Of a DNA stretch of 64,000 nt, positions 1-9,300 are shown piece by piece. Position 1 is the stretch's first letter. The number at the start of each line of letters is the position of its first letter. This stretch comes from Paenibacillus agricola (GTDB taxonomy: Bacteria > Bacillota > Bacilli > Paenibacillales > NBRC-103111). The translations under genes were made by a program, and so were the position numbers. The stretch is taken from NCBI RefSeq assembly GCF_011440305.1, contig NZ_JAAOIW010000001.1, positions 558,001 to 622,000 of the forward strand, given 5' to 3'. The notes under the pieces were generated by a model. It searched no databases. It was not told the DNA's origin and saw nothing but the letters and a program-made list of their open reading frames with translations.

Positions 1-246
1 AGAAGGTGCCACAACAATTACCGCCTCAGCTAGATGCAAGGCTTGTTCCATCGAAGTAGTTGCATAAATAAGCGGGGAAAGCTCCATGTTGCCGAGAAAC
101 CTGTGGTTACGATGCTCCCGGTTAATTTCAGCTACTTGCTCCTCATTGCGCGACCACAAGGTAACGTCACGTTTATTTTCGGCAAGTACGGTGGCAATGG
201 CTGTACCCCAGCTTCCGGCAACAAGCACAGATACTTTACTTGGCAT
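1..246 (-). CDS. gpsA: NAD(P)H-dependent glycerol-3-phosphate dehydrogenase, N-terminal part (runs off the left edge)
   Basis: This is the first 82 codons of the enzyme that reduces dihydroxyacetone phosphate to sn-glycerol 3-phosphate, the backbone for phospholipid synthesis. The reading frame begins MPSKVSVLVAGSWGTAIA, which carries the family's Rossmann-fold dinucleotide motif (G-x-G/S-W-G-T-A). It continues with the typical 'VTLWSRNEEQV' stretch of GpsA. Here the motif reads AGSWG rather than the usual GAGSWG. The gene follows plsY with 14 nt between them, so the product of GpsA feeds PlsY next door. The remainder lies outside the window, so completeness cannot be judged. Confidence 0.93.
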   Translation of the reverse strand, partial: MPSKVSVLVAGSWGTAIATVLAENKRDVTLWSRNEEQVAEINREHRNHRFLGNMELSPLIYATTSMEQALHLAEAVIVVAPS

Positions 247-260
247 AGAGCCACCTCCGT

Positions 261-854
261 CTATTTTTTTGCTCCGAGTTTATTTTCTTGGCCCTTCAGC
301 AATTTCACAATATTACTACGATGGCGGTACCAAGCAAATACGAACATGGCTAAACTTAACACGATAATTTCCGTGGGGCGTCCCATCGACCAAATAAGAA
401 TCGGTAAGAGAGCGGTTAACACGAGAGAGCCCAAGGAAACATACCGGGTGATTGCGATAATGAGAATAGCGACAATAATAGCAATCAGGACAGGAAGAAA
501 AGCCAACGTAATCATAACGCCAATCGTCGTAGCAATACCTTTACCGCCGCGGAACCCAAAAAATATCGGCCAATTATGCCCAAAAATCACGGCCACCCCG
601 CAAAGCACCAGCAGCAACGAGCTGCCGTCACCAAGCCAACTGCCGAGCATGACGGCAATAACTCCCTTTAGCGCATCGAGGAGCAATACCGTGACTCCAG
701 GGCCAACACCAAGCACCCTAAGCGTATTGGTAGCTCCTGCATTGCCGCTACCATGGTTACGAATGTCGATGCCCTTCAGTAGCTTTCCAGCTAAATAACT
801 AAAACTGATTGATCCCAACAAATAGCTAATCAGGATGGGGATGACAAACCACAC
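261..854 (-). CDS. plsY: Acyl-phosphate:glycerol-3-phosphate acyltransferase PlsY
   Basis: This 197-residue integral membrane protein is the expected length for PlsY, which transfers an acyl group from acyl phosphate to glycerol 3-phosphate as the first step of phospholipid synthesis. The three PlsY signatures are visible: GSISFSYLAGKLL near residue 15, GSGNAGATNTLRVLG near residue 36, and GHNWPIFFGFRGGKGIAT near residue 92. Several hydrophobic segments span the rest. The start is a GTG preceded by AGGAGAG. It lies between der and gpsA on the same strand, with 12 and 14 nt gaps, so the three are probably cotranscribed. Confidence 0.96.
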   Translation of the reverse strand: MWFVIPILISYLLGSISFSYLAGKLLKGIDIRNHGSGNAGATNTLRVLGVGPGVTVLLLDALKGVIAVMLGSWLGDGSSLLLVLCGVAVIFGHNWPIFFGFRGGKGIATTIGVMITLAFLPVLIAIIVAILIIAITRYVSLGSLVLTALLPILIWSMGRPTEIIVLSLAMFVFAWYRHRSNIVKLLKGQENKLGAKK

Positions 855-866
855 CGAGCATCTCTC

Positions 867-2189
867 CTATTCATCATCCGATTTTTTTCGTGAAAATAGC
901 CTCATCGGCGTTCCAACAAATCCGAAAGCAGCCCGAATTTTATTTTCCAGGTAACGTTCATAAGAGAAATGCATCATTTCCGGATCATTTACGAATAAGA
1001 CGAATGTCGGGGGCTTCACCGTAACTTGAGTTGCATAATTGATCCTAAGTCTTCTGCCCTTATCGGTTGGAGGTGGATTGATCGCAACCGCATCGGAAAT
1101 GACATCATTTAATACATGGGTTTGAATCCGCAATGTGTGCTGCTCAGCAACCTGAATAACAACGGGAAGCAATTTATGTATCCGTTGCTTGGTTTTGGCT
1201 GATAAAAACACGATTGGTGCATAAGACATAAACAAGAAGTGGTCACGAATTTTCTGTGTGAAATCCTTCATTGTTTTTTCGTCCTTCTCCACTACATCCC
1301 ATTTGTTGACCACGAAGATCGCTGCTTTGCCAGCCTCATGTGCATAGCCTGCAATATGCTTATCTTGGTCAATGATGCCTTCCTCGCCGTTGATCAGTAC
1401 TAGAGCTACGTCGGCTCTTTCTATAGCCTTCATGGCACGCATTACGCTGTATTTTTCTGTATTTTCGTAAACCTTGCCCCGTTTTCGCATACCCGCTGTA
1501 TCGATAATGACATATTTTTGCCCATCACGTTCAAAAGGGGTATCGATTGCATCCCGGGTAGTACCTGCCACTGCACTCACAATGACTCGGTCTTCTCCCA
1601 AAATCGCATTAACCAGAGAGGATTTTCCGACATTAGGACGGCCAATTAAAGCCACACGGATTACATCTTCACCGTATTCCTCTTCTACATTTTCCGGGAA
1701 GCTTTCCACTACTGCATCTAGCAAGTCGCCTAATCCGGTACCATGAGAACCAGAAATCCCATAAGGTGTTCCAAACCCTAAGCTGAAAAATTCATAGATA
1801 TCATCCTGGCGTTTAATGTTATCGATTTTGTTAACAGCCAAAACAATCGGCTTCTTCGCACGAAACAATAGCTCGGCTACCTCCGAATCCGCAGAGGTGA
1901 CTCCCGCTTTGCCATCGACCATAAAAATGATTACATCCGCTTCTTCAATAGCAAGCTCAGCTTGAGCCCGAACGGATTTCAGCAGCTCATTCACACCTTC
2001 TATTTCAATACCACCGGTATCTATGACACTGAAATCATGGTCTAGCCATTCTCCAACTCCATATAAACGATCACGGGTAACTCCGGGCATATCTTCCACA
2101 ATCGCAATCCTGTCTCCAACAATGCGATTAAAAATTGTCGATTTACCAACATTTGGCCTTCCGACAATGGCTACTATAGGTCTTGCCAC
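867..2189 (-). CDS. der: Ribosome-associated GTPase Der (EngA)
   Basis: This 440-residue protein has the double-GTPase architecture unique to Der, which is needed for 50S subunit maturation. The P-loops GRPNVGKST (near residue 10) and GRPNVGKSS (near residue 183) mark the two G domains. DTGG and DTAG switch-II motifs and NKID / NKWD base-recognition motifs follow each. The C-terminal KH-like domain contains [12 protein letters not shown]. The start is a GTG with AAAGGAATG upstream. The neighbours yphA, plsY and gpsA match the usual Bacillales order. Nothing is abnormal in the sequence. Confidence 0.97.
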   Translation of the reverse strand: MARPIVAIVGRPNVGKSTIFNRIVGDRIAIVEDMPGVTRDRLYGVGEWLDHDFSVIDTGGIEIEGVNELLKSVRAQAELAIEEADVIIFMVDGKAGVTSADSEVAELLFRAKKPIVLAVNKIDNIKRQDDIYEFFSLGFGTPYGISGSHGTGLGDLLDAVVESFPENVEEEYGEDVIRVALIGRPNVGKSSLVNAILGEDRVIVSAVAGTTRDAIDTPFERDGQKYVIIDTAGMRKRGKVYENTEKYSVMRAMKAIERADVALVLINGEEGIIDQDKHIAGYAHEAGKAAIFVVNKWDVVEKDEKTMKDFTQKIRDHFLFMSYAPIVFLSAKTKQRIHKLLPVVIQVAEQHTLRIQTHVLNDVISDAVAINPPPTDKGRRLRINYATQVTVKPPTFVLFVNDPEMMHFSYERYLENKIRAAFGFVGTPMRLFSRKKSDDE

Positions 2190-2301
2190 TAGACTTCATT
2201 CCTTTCCTGGGTGAAGCAAAATTCGCAACTCAAAAATTCCACAACCTACATCATAGCACCTAGATCCAACGAAATCAACGAAATTTACTAGCTTGCCTAT
2301 T

Positions 2302-2949
2302 CTATTCCTTGTTTCCTAGCTTGTTTTTCAAGCTTAATTTAATTATAGCTGTAACGAAGGCCAGGCTTTGCTTTCCAGCCAAAAAAATCCCCCTCATGAC
2401 CATAGACAGACCTCTAGTTATAAAGACATTCAACCACCAACGGTCCAAAAGCTTAAGTGAACCCAATTCCATGCCGGTATGCTTTTGGTGAATATATAAA
2501 TAAAAAAACTCGCCCAAGCTCAGACCTACCGTAAGCATGGCAATTTGTACTGAAGGCAATTTAAGGGTCATTACAACTAATAAGCCAACCACCAATGCCA
2601 TAGTTAATTCCAAGCTTCCCAAAACCAAGGAAGAGAACAGATATACCGTTTCTTGCATAAAAAATGACAACGACCCGACCAATATTCCCACAGAGATCAC
2701 ATGCAGCTTATTGACAAGCCTATCAAGCTTCCATAAAACCAGCCCTGCATACCCTAATAAAATAAGGAGCCAAAGTGAAACCCTTCCACCCGGCACCGTT
2801 ACAAACAAAGGGATCCCGATAAGGAAGGAGACAAAAAAAAGAAGTATCACTCTTGAAGTCATACCTCTCATTAAAATATCTTTCCAGCCGCTTGCAAATA
2901 AAATTAAAGAAATGACCATCAGTAACCATGATAAATAACCTGGATTCAT
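2302..2949 (-). CDS. yphA: YphA-like integral membrane protein of unknown function
   Basis: This 215-residue protein is almost entirely hydrophobic, with about six predicted membrane segments and no recognisable catalytic motif. I assign it to the YphA family from its position between fni and der, where B. subtilis carries yphA; the function is not known. The start MNPGYLSW is preceded by GGTGGG. Two tandem copies of a palindromic element (2964-3039) lie immediately upstream of this ribosome-binding site, so its leader RNA would carry one or two hairpins directly before translation initiation. Confidence 0.7.
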   Translation of the reverse strand: MNPGYLSWLLMVISLILFASGWKDILMRGMTSRVILLFFVSFLIGIPLFVTVPGGRVSLWLLILLGYAGLVLWKLDRLVNKLHVISVGILVGSLSFFMQETVYLFSSLVLGSLELTMALVVGLLVVMTLKLPSVQIAMLTVGLSLGEFFYLYIHQKHTGMELGSLKLLDRWWLNVFITRGLSMVMRGIFLAGKQSLAFVTAIIKLSLKNKLGNKE

Positions 2950-2963
2950 TGGATCCCACCTAA

Positions 2964-3039
2964 GAGTTTTGCTTGCAAAACTTACTTCTTTAGCATTTGC
3001 TGAGTTTTGTTTGCAAAACTTACCTTATTAGCATTTGCT
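2964..3039. repeat. Tandem pair of a 38-bp palindromic element (copies 1 and 2 of a dispersed family)
   Basis: Two units start at 2964 and 3002, a 38-bp period. Each contains a palindrome with arms AGTTTTG(C/T) and GCAAAACT around a 2-nt centre (2965-2982 and 3003-3020), then a conserved tail ending TTAGCATTTGC. Related copies are at 22216-22251, 58501-58538 and 60959-60996. The proximal palindrome ends 15 nt before the yphA start codon. The arms would also form a hairpin in the yphA leader RNA. Confidence 0.8.
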
Positions 3040-3075
3040 TCGTCGCTCATGCACTTAGTATGGCTATCCAATGAA

Positions 3076-4173
3076 CTATTTATGAAAACCTGTTCGCTTT
3101 GCATAACTGGTACTATCAATCCCTCTAGCCCCACACCAAGCAGCGGTGTCGCCCGTAATAACAATGGGTGTATTCCAGAGCTTTTCAATCGTTGATGCGC
3201 CTAACGCAGTCATTAACAGCTTTAATTGTTGATGCATCTCATCGATATGTACTAGCAAAGCAGCCGTACCCTGCTCCCTAAGCACACGCAGAAAGGCTCC
3301 AGCTACACCCACCGCGGAAGCTCCTAAAGTAAGTGCTTTACAAGCCTCCAAGCTCCCCCGGATGCCTCCCGAGCCAATTATCGCTAGCTTGAGGTCAGAA
3401 GATATTGCTTTTGAATTAGCGCTCCGAATAGGTATAGCATCCATAACCTCTAACAAGGCAATCGAGGTTTTGCAGCCCCAGTCATTTAGCCAATTCATTT
3501 GTACATCCCGACGTGCATTCTCAATTGCAGCAAAATTCGTTCCACCAAACCCGCCAACATCAATAACGGTAACCCCCGCTTGCATTAAAGCAGCTGCACC
3601 TTCACGTGACATTCCGAAGCCCACTTCCTTCACAATGACAGGAATCTGAAGATGCTGGACAATTATATGTATCCGTTCTAGCATTCCCGTAAAGTCACGA
3701 TCCCCTTCAGGCATAATTAATTCCTGCATCACATTTAAGTGGATCTGCAAGCCATCCGCTTGAATCATCTCGGCAGCCAGTTCTGCCTGCTCTAATGTAG
3801 CTTCACTGCCCAAATTGCCAAAAATAATACCTTTAGGATTTATTTTACGTACAATTTGGTAGCTTGGAGCTACTTCCTTATTTTTAATTGCGGACATTTG
3901 CGAGCCAACTGCCATTGCCAAGCCACATTCTCTAGCTGCAATTGCCAGCTCTCTATTAATTTCCTCCGTCTCCGCAGCCCCACCGGTCATCGCATTAATA
4001 ACAATCGGCGAACTCAATTTGAGTTCGCCGATCTGAGTGTGTAATGAGATTAGCCTTAATGAAGTTTCCGGAAGACAGTTTGGAATCAGCTTGATGTCAG
4101 AAAAACCTTGATCTCCGCTTTGACCAAGCTGCAGAGCATGATGCACATGCTCCAACTTTCTCGGAATACGCAT
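3076..4173 (-). CDS. fni: Type 2 isopentenyl-diphosphate delta-isomerase (FMN-dependent)
   Basis: This 365-residue protein interconverts isopentenyl and dimethylallyl diphosphate for isoprenoid synthesis. Type 2 features are present: an N-terminal RKLEHVHHAL segment, SPIVINAMTGG (flavin and substrate region), the QMSAI motif near residue 94, HLNVMQELIMPEGDRDF, VIVKEVGFGMSREGA and the glycine-rich IGSGGIRGSLEACKA phosphate-binding loop of TIM-barrel FMN enzymes. The start is ATG after GGAGATGAGGAG. It follows rpsA by 20 nt and precedes yphA, the usual Bacillales arrangement. Confidence 0.95.
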   Translation of the reverse strand: MRIPRKLEHVHHALQLGQSGDQGFSDIKLIPNCLPETSLRLISLHTQIGELKLSSPIVINAMTGGAAETEEINRELAIAARECGLAMAVGSQMSAIKNKEVAPSYQIVRKINPKGIIFGNLGSEATLEQAELAAEMIQADGLQIHLNVMQELIMPEGDRDFTGMLERIHIIVQHLQIPVIVKEVGFGMSREGAAALMQAGVTVIDVGGFGGTNFAAIENARRDVQMNWLNDWGCKTSIALLEVMDAIPIRSANSKAISSDLKLAIIGSGGIRGSLEACKALTLGASAVGVAGAFLRVLREQGTAALLVHIDEMHQQLKLLMTALGASTIEKLWNTPIVITGDTAAWCGARGIDSTSYAKRTGFHK

Positions 4174-4193
4174 CGTGGCTCCTCATCTCCGTA

Positions 4194-5540
4194 TTATTTA
4201 AATTTGCTAAGTTTTTCGCCTAGTAGCTCACCAAGCGTCGATTTTAAAGCACCATTTTGATATTCTTCAGCGATAACTGTTCTATCTTTAGATCTGTTAG
4301 GACGGTCACCTCTGTCGCCTCTATCATTTCTTTCACCTCTAGGGGAAGGAGATGATGCTGACGAAGAAGAAGATGATGATGCAGGCGCTTCTTCTGTTTC
4401 TTTAATGCTCAAGCTGATACGCTTGTCATCCAAGTTTAAATCTAAGATCTTAACTTGAATTTCTTGACCTTCTTGCAATACTTCAGAAGGAGTAGCCACA
4501 TGGCGATGAGCGATTTGTGAGATATGAACCAAGCCTTCAACGCCTGGCGCAACTTCAACGAATGCTCCAAACTGAGCCAAGCGTTTTACAGTACCGGTAA
4601 TAATATCACCAATATTGAAATTGCTAGTAACTTGCTGCCATGGTCCTGGCTGGGTAGCTTTGATACTAAGGCTAATACGTTCATTAGCAGGATCTAGCTT
4701 AAGGATTTGCACATTAACCAAATCGCCCTCTTTAACAACTTCGGATGGCGTTTCTACATGATGCCAAGCCATTTCTGAAATATGCACAAGACCATCAATA
4801 CCACCGATATCAACAAATGCACCAAATTGCGTCAAACGTTGAACCGTACCTGATAGCTCTTGACCAATGGTAAGCCCGGAAATAATTTCTTTCTTTTTCA
4901 CTTCAAACTCTTCATCCAAAACATCTTTTTGCGATAGAATAACTTTGTTTTTCTCACGGTCCATTTCTTTGACACGCAATTTCAAAGTACGTCCTTTGTA
5001 GTCGCTGAAATCCTCAACAAAATTGCGTTCAACCATAGAAGCTGGAACGAATCCTCTTAAGCCAACATCCACTACAAGACCGCCCTTAACAACTTCAGCG
5101 ACCTTAGCTTCAAGGATCGTTTTATTCTCCATATCGGATTGAAGCTGCTCCCAGGCCTTTTCGTTATCGACAACACGTTTGGAAAGAACTAGCTTTTCCT
5201 TATTGTCATCAATAGTTAAAACCTTAAGTGTAACCTCTTGGCCGATCTCAACACTTTCACCAGCAGTTCCCAATTGAACGGAAGAAAGCTCGCGAAGCTG
5301 GATGACACCGTCATACTTATAGCCAACGTCAACGAAAGCTTGATCATCGTCAACTTTAATAACTTTGCCAGTAACTGTATCACCCTTTTTAAGAACCGAT
5401 ACATTAGCCATGGATTCTTCTTGGGAAATTTCTTCTTGTACTTCTTCCTGTGGCTGTACTTCACTCACAGCTTCGGTTTGATCATTTTCAACGGGTGCGT
5501 TTTGCTCCACGTTAGCTACATCTTTAGTTTCTTCGGACAT
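4194..5540 (-). CDS. rpsA: S1 RNA-binding domain protein (30S ribosomal protein S1 homologue, YpfD type)
   Basis: This 448-residue protein has four consecutive S1 (OB-fold) repeats, as in the shorter S1 homologues of Firmicutes. They begin near residues 53 (GDTVTGKVIKVDDDQAFVDV), 137, 226 and 311 (GDIITGTVKRLAQFGAFVEV). An acidic, glutamate-rich N-terminal segment of about 45 residues precedes them. A low-complexity serine run and an Arg/Gly/Asp-rich tail follow near residues 395-425. The start has a strong AGGAGG 9 nt upstream. Bacillus homologues are not strictly equivalent to E. coli S1, so the ribosomal role is inferred from the family. Confidence 0.92.
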   Translation of the reverse strand: MSEETKDVANVEQNAPVENDQTEAVSEVQPQEEVQEEISQEESMANVSVLKKGDTVTGKVIKVDDDQAFVDVGYKYDGVIQLRELSSVQLGTAGESVEIGQEVTLKVLTIDDNKEKLVLSKRVVDNEKAWEQLQSDMENKTILEAKVAEVVKGGLVVDVGLRGFVPASMVERNFVEDFSDYKGRTLKLRVKEMDREKNKVILSQKDVLDEEFEVKKKEIISGLTIGQELSGTVQRLTQFGAFVDIGGIDGLVHISEMAWHHVETPSEVVKEGDLVNVQILKLDPANERISLSIKATQPGPWQQVTSNFNIGDIITGTVKRLAQFGAFVEVAPGVEGLVHISQIAHRHVATPSEVLQEGQEIQVKILDLNLDDKRISLSIKETEEAPASSSSSSSASSPSPRGERNDRGDRGDRPNRSKDRTVIAEEYQNGALKSTLGELLGEKLSKFK

Positions 5541-5666
5541 GATTCAATTCCTCCTAGTTAGCAACTTCAACCAAAACATATCTTAGTTACAATTGCCGCT
5601 TTCTAATATAATTTACCAACGCAAAAATTACGCGGTTAATTGTTTTTCTAAGTATTCCACCATTTA

Positions 5667-6251
5667 TCATTTTGATTCGTAGCTTATGACCATTTCACGG
5701 ATTGTCTCCATGATTCGGGCTGTAGCTTGTTCAATACCTGCGCTGCCTGCATCAGCAAACTCACTAATATCGATCGGTTTACCATAAATAAGGGTCATTT
5801 TTCGAAATAGCTTATAACCACCTATTATAGCAGAAGGAATAACGGTCGCACCCGATTTCAATGCTAAACTCGCCGCACCCTTTTTCCCGATTCCACCTGC
5901 ATTGCTGCGTGAACCCTCAGGAAAAATACCAAGAATCCGATTTTCTTCTAACAGCTGGAGCGATAACCGGATGGATTCCTTGCTTACTCCACCACGTTTT
6001 ACTGGAAATGCACTAATTCTTGGCAATATCCAACCCAATACTGGTATATCGAACAGCTCTGCTTTCGCCATGTAATGAACACGACGTCCTACCAACGCAC
6101 AACCCAATAAAGGCGGGTCAAAATTGCTTGTATGGTTGGCGCAAAGAATGACAGGCTTACCTTCAGGAATATGCTCCTTCCCGATTACCTTCAATCGAAA
6201 AAACAATCGAAACATAAAATGGAATAAAGCACGAAACGTATGATAAAGCAT
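5667..6251 (-). CDS. plsC: 1-acyl-sn-glycerol-3-phosphate acyltransferase (PlsC family)
   Basis: This 194-residue protein would make phosphatidic acid by acylating lysophosphatidate, the step after PlsY. The acyltransferase blocks are visible: the catalytic NHTSNFDPPLL (H-x4-D) near residue 40, FPVKRGG near residue 83, the FPEGSR motif near residue 110 and VIPSAIIGG near residue 137. I place the start at the ATG at 6251, which has GGAGG 8 nt upstream. A longer GTG-started frame would put its start inside that ribosome-binding site. It begins one base after the cmk stop, so the two are translationally linked. Confidence 0.9.
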   Translation of the reverse strand: MLYHTFRALFHFMFRLFFRLKVIGKEHIPEGKPVILCANHTSNFDPPLLGCALVGRRVHYMAKAELFDIPVLGWILPRISAFPVKRGGVSKESIRLSLQLLEENRILGIFPEGSRSNAGGIGKKGAASLALKSGATVIPSAIIGGYKLFRKMTLIYGKPIDISEFADAGSAGIEQATARIMETIREMVISYESK

Positions 6252-6252
6252 A

Positions 6253-6930
6253 CTACTTACCTCCACCGACTTCGGTTCTGCAAAGCTCTAATATACGCTC
6301 TACAACTAGAGGAATAGTTAAATGAGTAGTATCGAGCCGCACAGCATCTGCTGCTTGGATTAATGGTGCCGTTTCTCTTTGTTCGTCCATTCGGTCACGA
6401 GTCGTAATTTCCTGCTCCAGTTGCTCCACTGTTACACCTGGACGACCCTCAGTTTCCTTAAATCTTCTTTCTGCTCTTACTCTGGCACTTGCTGTGAGAA
6501 AAATTTTAACTTCTGCGTGAGGCAGAACATGGCTGCCGATATCTCTTCCATCCATAACTACACCTTTATTAACAGCAAGTAGTTTCTGCTTGTCTGTCAA
6601 TACATGACGAACCTCCGGGATTCGGGCAAGCTGAGAAACATGACTATTAACAAGAGCACTACGAATTTCTGCAGTGACATCTTTGCCGTTTACCAATACT
6701 TGCTGCCCATCGGATCCCAGTACTAGACGGATATCCAAATCACGCACCAGGGCTATAACCTCTGATTCTTGTTCAGGTGAAATACCTGCTTGAAGCATAC
6801 ACCAGGTTGCCGCTCTGTACATGGCTCCAGTGTCAACATAAACAAAGCCTAATGTATTAGCAACTAGCCGGGCAATTGTGCTTTTCCCTGCTCCTGCTGG
6901 ACCATCTATTGCAATATTAAATTTCTCCAA
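6253..6930 (-). CDS. cmk: Cytidylate kinase
   Basis: This enzyme phosphorylates CMP and dCMP to the diphosphates. The product opens with FNIAIDGPAGAGKSTIAR, the nucleotide-binding loop. It also has DTGAMYRAATW, GRDIGSHVLPHAEVKIFLTAS and RFKE, all typical of bacterial CMP kinases. I chose the TTG at 6930 as start because GGGAGG lies 8 nt upstream and the protein then has the family's usual length (225 residues). The frame stays open further upstream to about 7000, but that extension resembles nothing in the family. It is followed directly by the plsC-type gene. Confidence 0.95.
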   Translation of the reverse strand: MEKFNIAIDGPAGAGKSTIARLVANTLGFVYVDTGAMYRAATWCMLQAGISPEQESEVIALVRDLDIRLVLGSDGQQVLVNGKDVTAEIRSALVNSHVSQLARIPEVRHVLTDKQKLLAVNKGVVMDGRDIGSHVLPHAEVKIFLTASARVRAERRFKETEGRPGVTVEQLEQEITTRDRMDEQRETAPLIQAADAVRLDTTHLTIPLVVERILELCRTEVGGGK

Positions 6931-7128
6931 AACAAGGGCCTCCCGTAAAAAAAGAAATAAACTTTGAACTCTTAACAAACAGGCCCCGCCTGTAATCAAT
7001 GAAAATTATACCATAGGTGAAAGCGGGATTGCAAAGTTGCCTTACGTCGAATTATCAAACAAGCTAACATGGATGCGAATCATCCCTTTATAATTGCCCT
7101 GAAATATACCAAAAATTACTAAAAAAAG

Positions 7129-7782
7129 TTATTTTTTGCGGAAATCAAGCTGACGCTCAAAACAATATTTGATAATTTTTTGGCGATCCCGATCTGAGAT
7201 TTCCGCAAACCGCATCATCACCTGCTGTCTGCCGGTTTCGAGCATCTTAATACGAACCATTTCACCTTGAAACGGAATATGTTCAATTTGTCCATTCTTG
7301 TAGTTGGCCAATAACCAGCAGCTAACAATTTGCTGTGAAGATAGTGGAATATAGCCATCACATAAAAAGGAAATACCACCACCGCCCACATCATCGGTTA
7401 TTGCAATAAACTTCAGCTGCTCGGAATATTTGACAGCCATTTCCAATTCGGCTGGAACCCGCAAAAAACTGCGTCTTTGCACTTTAGTGATCGATTCCAA
7501 ATTCGGTTTCCGGATCAAAACCAGCCGAATGACATCGTCCGTAAAGCCCTGAATCGAGGTTGTAAAATAGTTTTTCACACCACCATCCGTTATAAAAAAA
7601 GCGGAAATTTCGTCGCCAATATATAGCTTCTTCAAACGTCCAGTCTTTTCATTAATGGGGATTTCCATAAAGATCATGTTGTCGTTCATATCGGCGATTC
7701 GGGATTTATATTCTTGCCTTGCTTCTTCTTCGTCGATTGAGTTAACTTGTATATGTAAAATTTGATTCACCTTTGGAAGCAA
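7129..7782 (-). CDS. PilZ-domain protein of the YpfA/MotI (flagellar brake, c-di-GMP-responsive) family
   Basis: The product (217 residues from a TTG with GGGGGG 8 nt upstream) has an N-terminal YcgR-like beta domain and a C-terminal PilZ domain. In B. subtilis the gene at this position encodes YpfA (DgrA/MotI), which binds cyclic di-GMP and brakes the flagellar motor. The arginine half of the ligand motif is present (QRRSFLR). The second half, normally D/N-x-S-x-x-G, reads D-V-G-G-G-G, so the serine is replaced by glycine. A GTG three codons upstream is an alternative start. Ligand binding is therefore likely but not certain. Confidence 0.85.
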   Translation of the reverse strand: MLPKVNQILHIQVNSIDEEEARQEYKSRIADMNDNMIFMEIPINEKTGRLKKLYIGDEISAFFITDGGVKNYFTTSIQGFTDDVIRLVLIRKPNLESITKVQRRSFLRVPAELEMAVKYSEQLKFIAITDDVGGGGISFLCDGYIPLSSQQIVSCWLLANYKNGQIEHIPFQGEMVRIKMLETGRQQVMMRFAEISDRDRQKIIKYCFERQLDFRKK

Positions 7783-7865
7783 ATTTTGCACCCCCCTGCA
7801 TGTTGTCATAAATCCGATTGTCCAAGCTCGTCCTTTATTATAGCACTGAGTCCACAGATGGGAAA

Positions 7866-7894
7866 CAAAAAAGAAGAGCCCCACGTTAGGCTCT
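7866..7894 (-). terminator. Rho-independent terminator after ypeB
   Basis: Read on the minus strand, AGAGCC pairs with GGCTCT around an 8-nt loop and is followed by TTC and a run of six T. It begins 12 nt after the ypeB stop and ends before the ypfA-like gene, so the two genes are probably separate transcription units. Confidence 0.8.
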
Positions 7895-7905
7895 CCTAAA
7901 CTTTC

Positions 7906-9264
7906 CTATATTTCACTCAGTGCCGCTTCTTCTTTGCGCAAATAATCGACTTTTTCCTCTACGCCCGTTTCTGCATTAATATAAATGCGATATATACCTC
8001 CATTGATTCGGCCGATGAATTGATAACAAAGCACCTCTTCCTGCAGATCGTTGAGTATTAAAGCCATTGCCTCATGATCGACCTGGAGATCCGAATTCAA
8101 GACCTTGCGTGCTTCAGCTGAATTTAGTTTTGGCGGCGGAATTTGACGTTCCTTATGCCCAAATACGTAGTCTGTTGCTTGTAAACCTATAGCTTCCCCA
8201 TCATCCAGGGCTATCTTTACAGCCAATTTATCGATGTAATTAATCGTATCATTCTGGCGGCTGGCAAAAGTGACATTCGCAATATTATTATACTCATCAT
8301 AAGATACGGAGGTCATATCCGGATAGCCGTGCATATCCAAAAATTCCGCTGCAGCATCCCTTGCCTGCCTAATATCGAGCTTTTTCTCTGTTACATCCCT
8401 TGAGGCTGAATACCATAAAAGCTGCGCACCTTTCCGGGTGTAGTCCATCTGTATACCTTCTACCGAATTTTCTTTTGGGATGGTAACACTAATAGATTGA
8501 TATTCGGTGCCGGCCCCATTCTCAACTGCTTGAATCGTAGACGGATCACTGATATTTAAAAACTGGGCAGCCTTTTGCTTCACTTCATCTACGGTCGCTT
8601 CACTGCCTGGAAGCATATTCACATCATTCTTTTGAAAGGTGCTCATCACCGATGGGCTCCACTTCACGTCCTTATAATCCGCCACTTGTTTATCCACTGT
8701 TTGGAAGCCATCTATAATCGCATTATCGAGCGGCTCCTTTTGGGTAGCGAGCGCGGTCTCGACATCCATCCACCGCAGATTATTTGCCAGAACCTTCGTC
8801 TGCATCTCCCGAAGTGCAGTAGATATTTCGTCTGAGTGCTGATAGAGGGCATTCATGGTTTGGATCTCACCATCGTTCAATGGCTGCTTACCAAGATCCC
8901 GCACTGCTGCGCGATAAGAGAAATTCGCCATGTTAGCCAAAAATTCTTCCGTTTTATTGAAAGGAAGCAGGGCCAGTGGGAGTTGGTTAATCTCGCTTTG
9001 CGCTTCACTTGTGATCCGCCAAACATTAACTAAGCCTTTTTTGTAAGAGTCTTGGGATGCCGTATTCAATGCCAACGTATTTCCAAGTTCTGTATGGAGC
9101 TTATCCACATGAAACGACAAATCATGAAAAGCCCGCTGGTACTGGTTTTCTGCTTTAATCAGAATTGCGTTTTTTTCCTGATGTTCCAAGTACCCCCATA
9201 CCCCGGCACCAATAAGAAATATCAGTAAAATAGGAAACATCACGATACTTAATCGGCTATACAT
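7906..9264 (-). CDS. ypeB: Spore germination / cortex-lytic-enzyme partner protein YpeB
   Basis: The product (452 residues) matches YpeB, the membrane-anchored spore protein that SleB needs for stable incorporation and control. It has one N-terminal membrane segment (about residues 7-26), then the YpeB helical region beginning KAENQYQRAFHDLSFHV, and later PepSY-like repeats around residues 230-430. The start at 9264 has AAGGGAGA upstream; an in-frame ATG nine codons earlier lacks a site. In B. subtilis and many relatives sleB lies directly upstream of ypeB; here that place holds only a 53-residue zinc-ribbon gene. Confidence 0.93.
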   Translation of the reverse strand: MYSRLSIVMFPILLIFLIGAGVWGYLEHQEKNAILIKAENQYQRAFHDLSFHVDKLHTELGNTLALNTASQDSYKKGLVNVWRITSEAQSEINQLPLALLPFNKTEEFLANMANFSYRAAVRDLGKQPLNDGEIQTMNALYQHSDEISTALREMQTKVLANNLRWMDVETALATQKEPLDNAIIDGFQTVDKQVADYKDVKWSPSVMSTFQKNDVNMLPGSEATVDEVKQKAAQFLNISDPSTIQAVENGAGTEYQSISVTIPKENSVEGIQMDYTRKGAQLLWYSASRDVTEKKLDIRQARDAAAEFLDMHGYPDMTSVSYDEYNNIANVTFASRQNDTINYIDKLAVKIALDDGEAIGLQATDYVFGHKERQIPPPKLNSAEARKVLNSDLQVDHEAMALILNDLQEEVLCYQFIGRINGGIYRIYINAETGVEEKVDYLRKEEAALSEI

Positions 9265-9300
9265 AGCTGCAAATCTCCCTTCATCACCCAATCTTGCCTT

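Noticed and set aside
34-798. Plus-strand open frame over gpsA and plsY
   Set aside because: It is antisense to two well-supported genes and its translation resembles no protein.
2964-3039. Two regularly spaced repeats that could look like a CRISPR array
   Set aside because: Only two units, the whole 38-bp unit is repeated with no distinct spacers, other copies are scattered singly, and no cas genes are present.
6975-6992. ACAGGC/GCCTGT hairpin upstream of cmk as a terminator
   Set aside because: No proper T-run follows on the minus strand and it is too far from the preceding gene; it may only be a leader hairpin.
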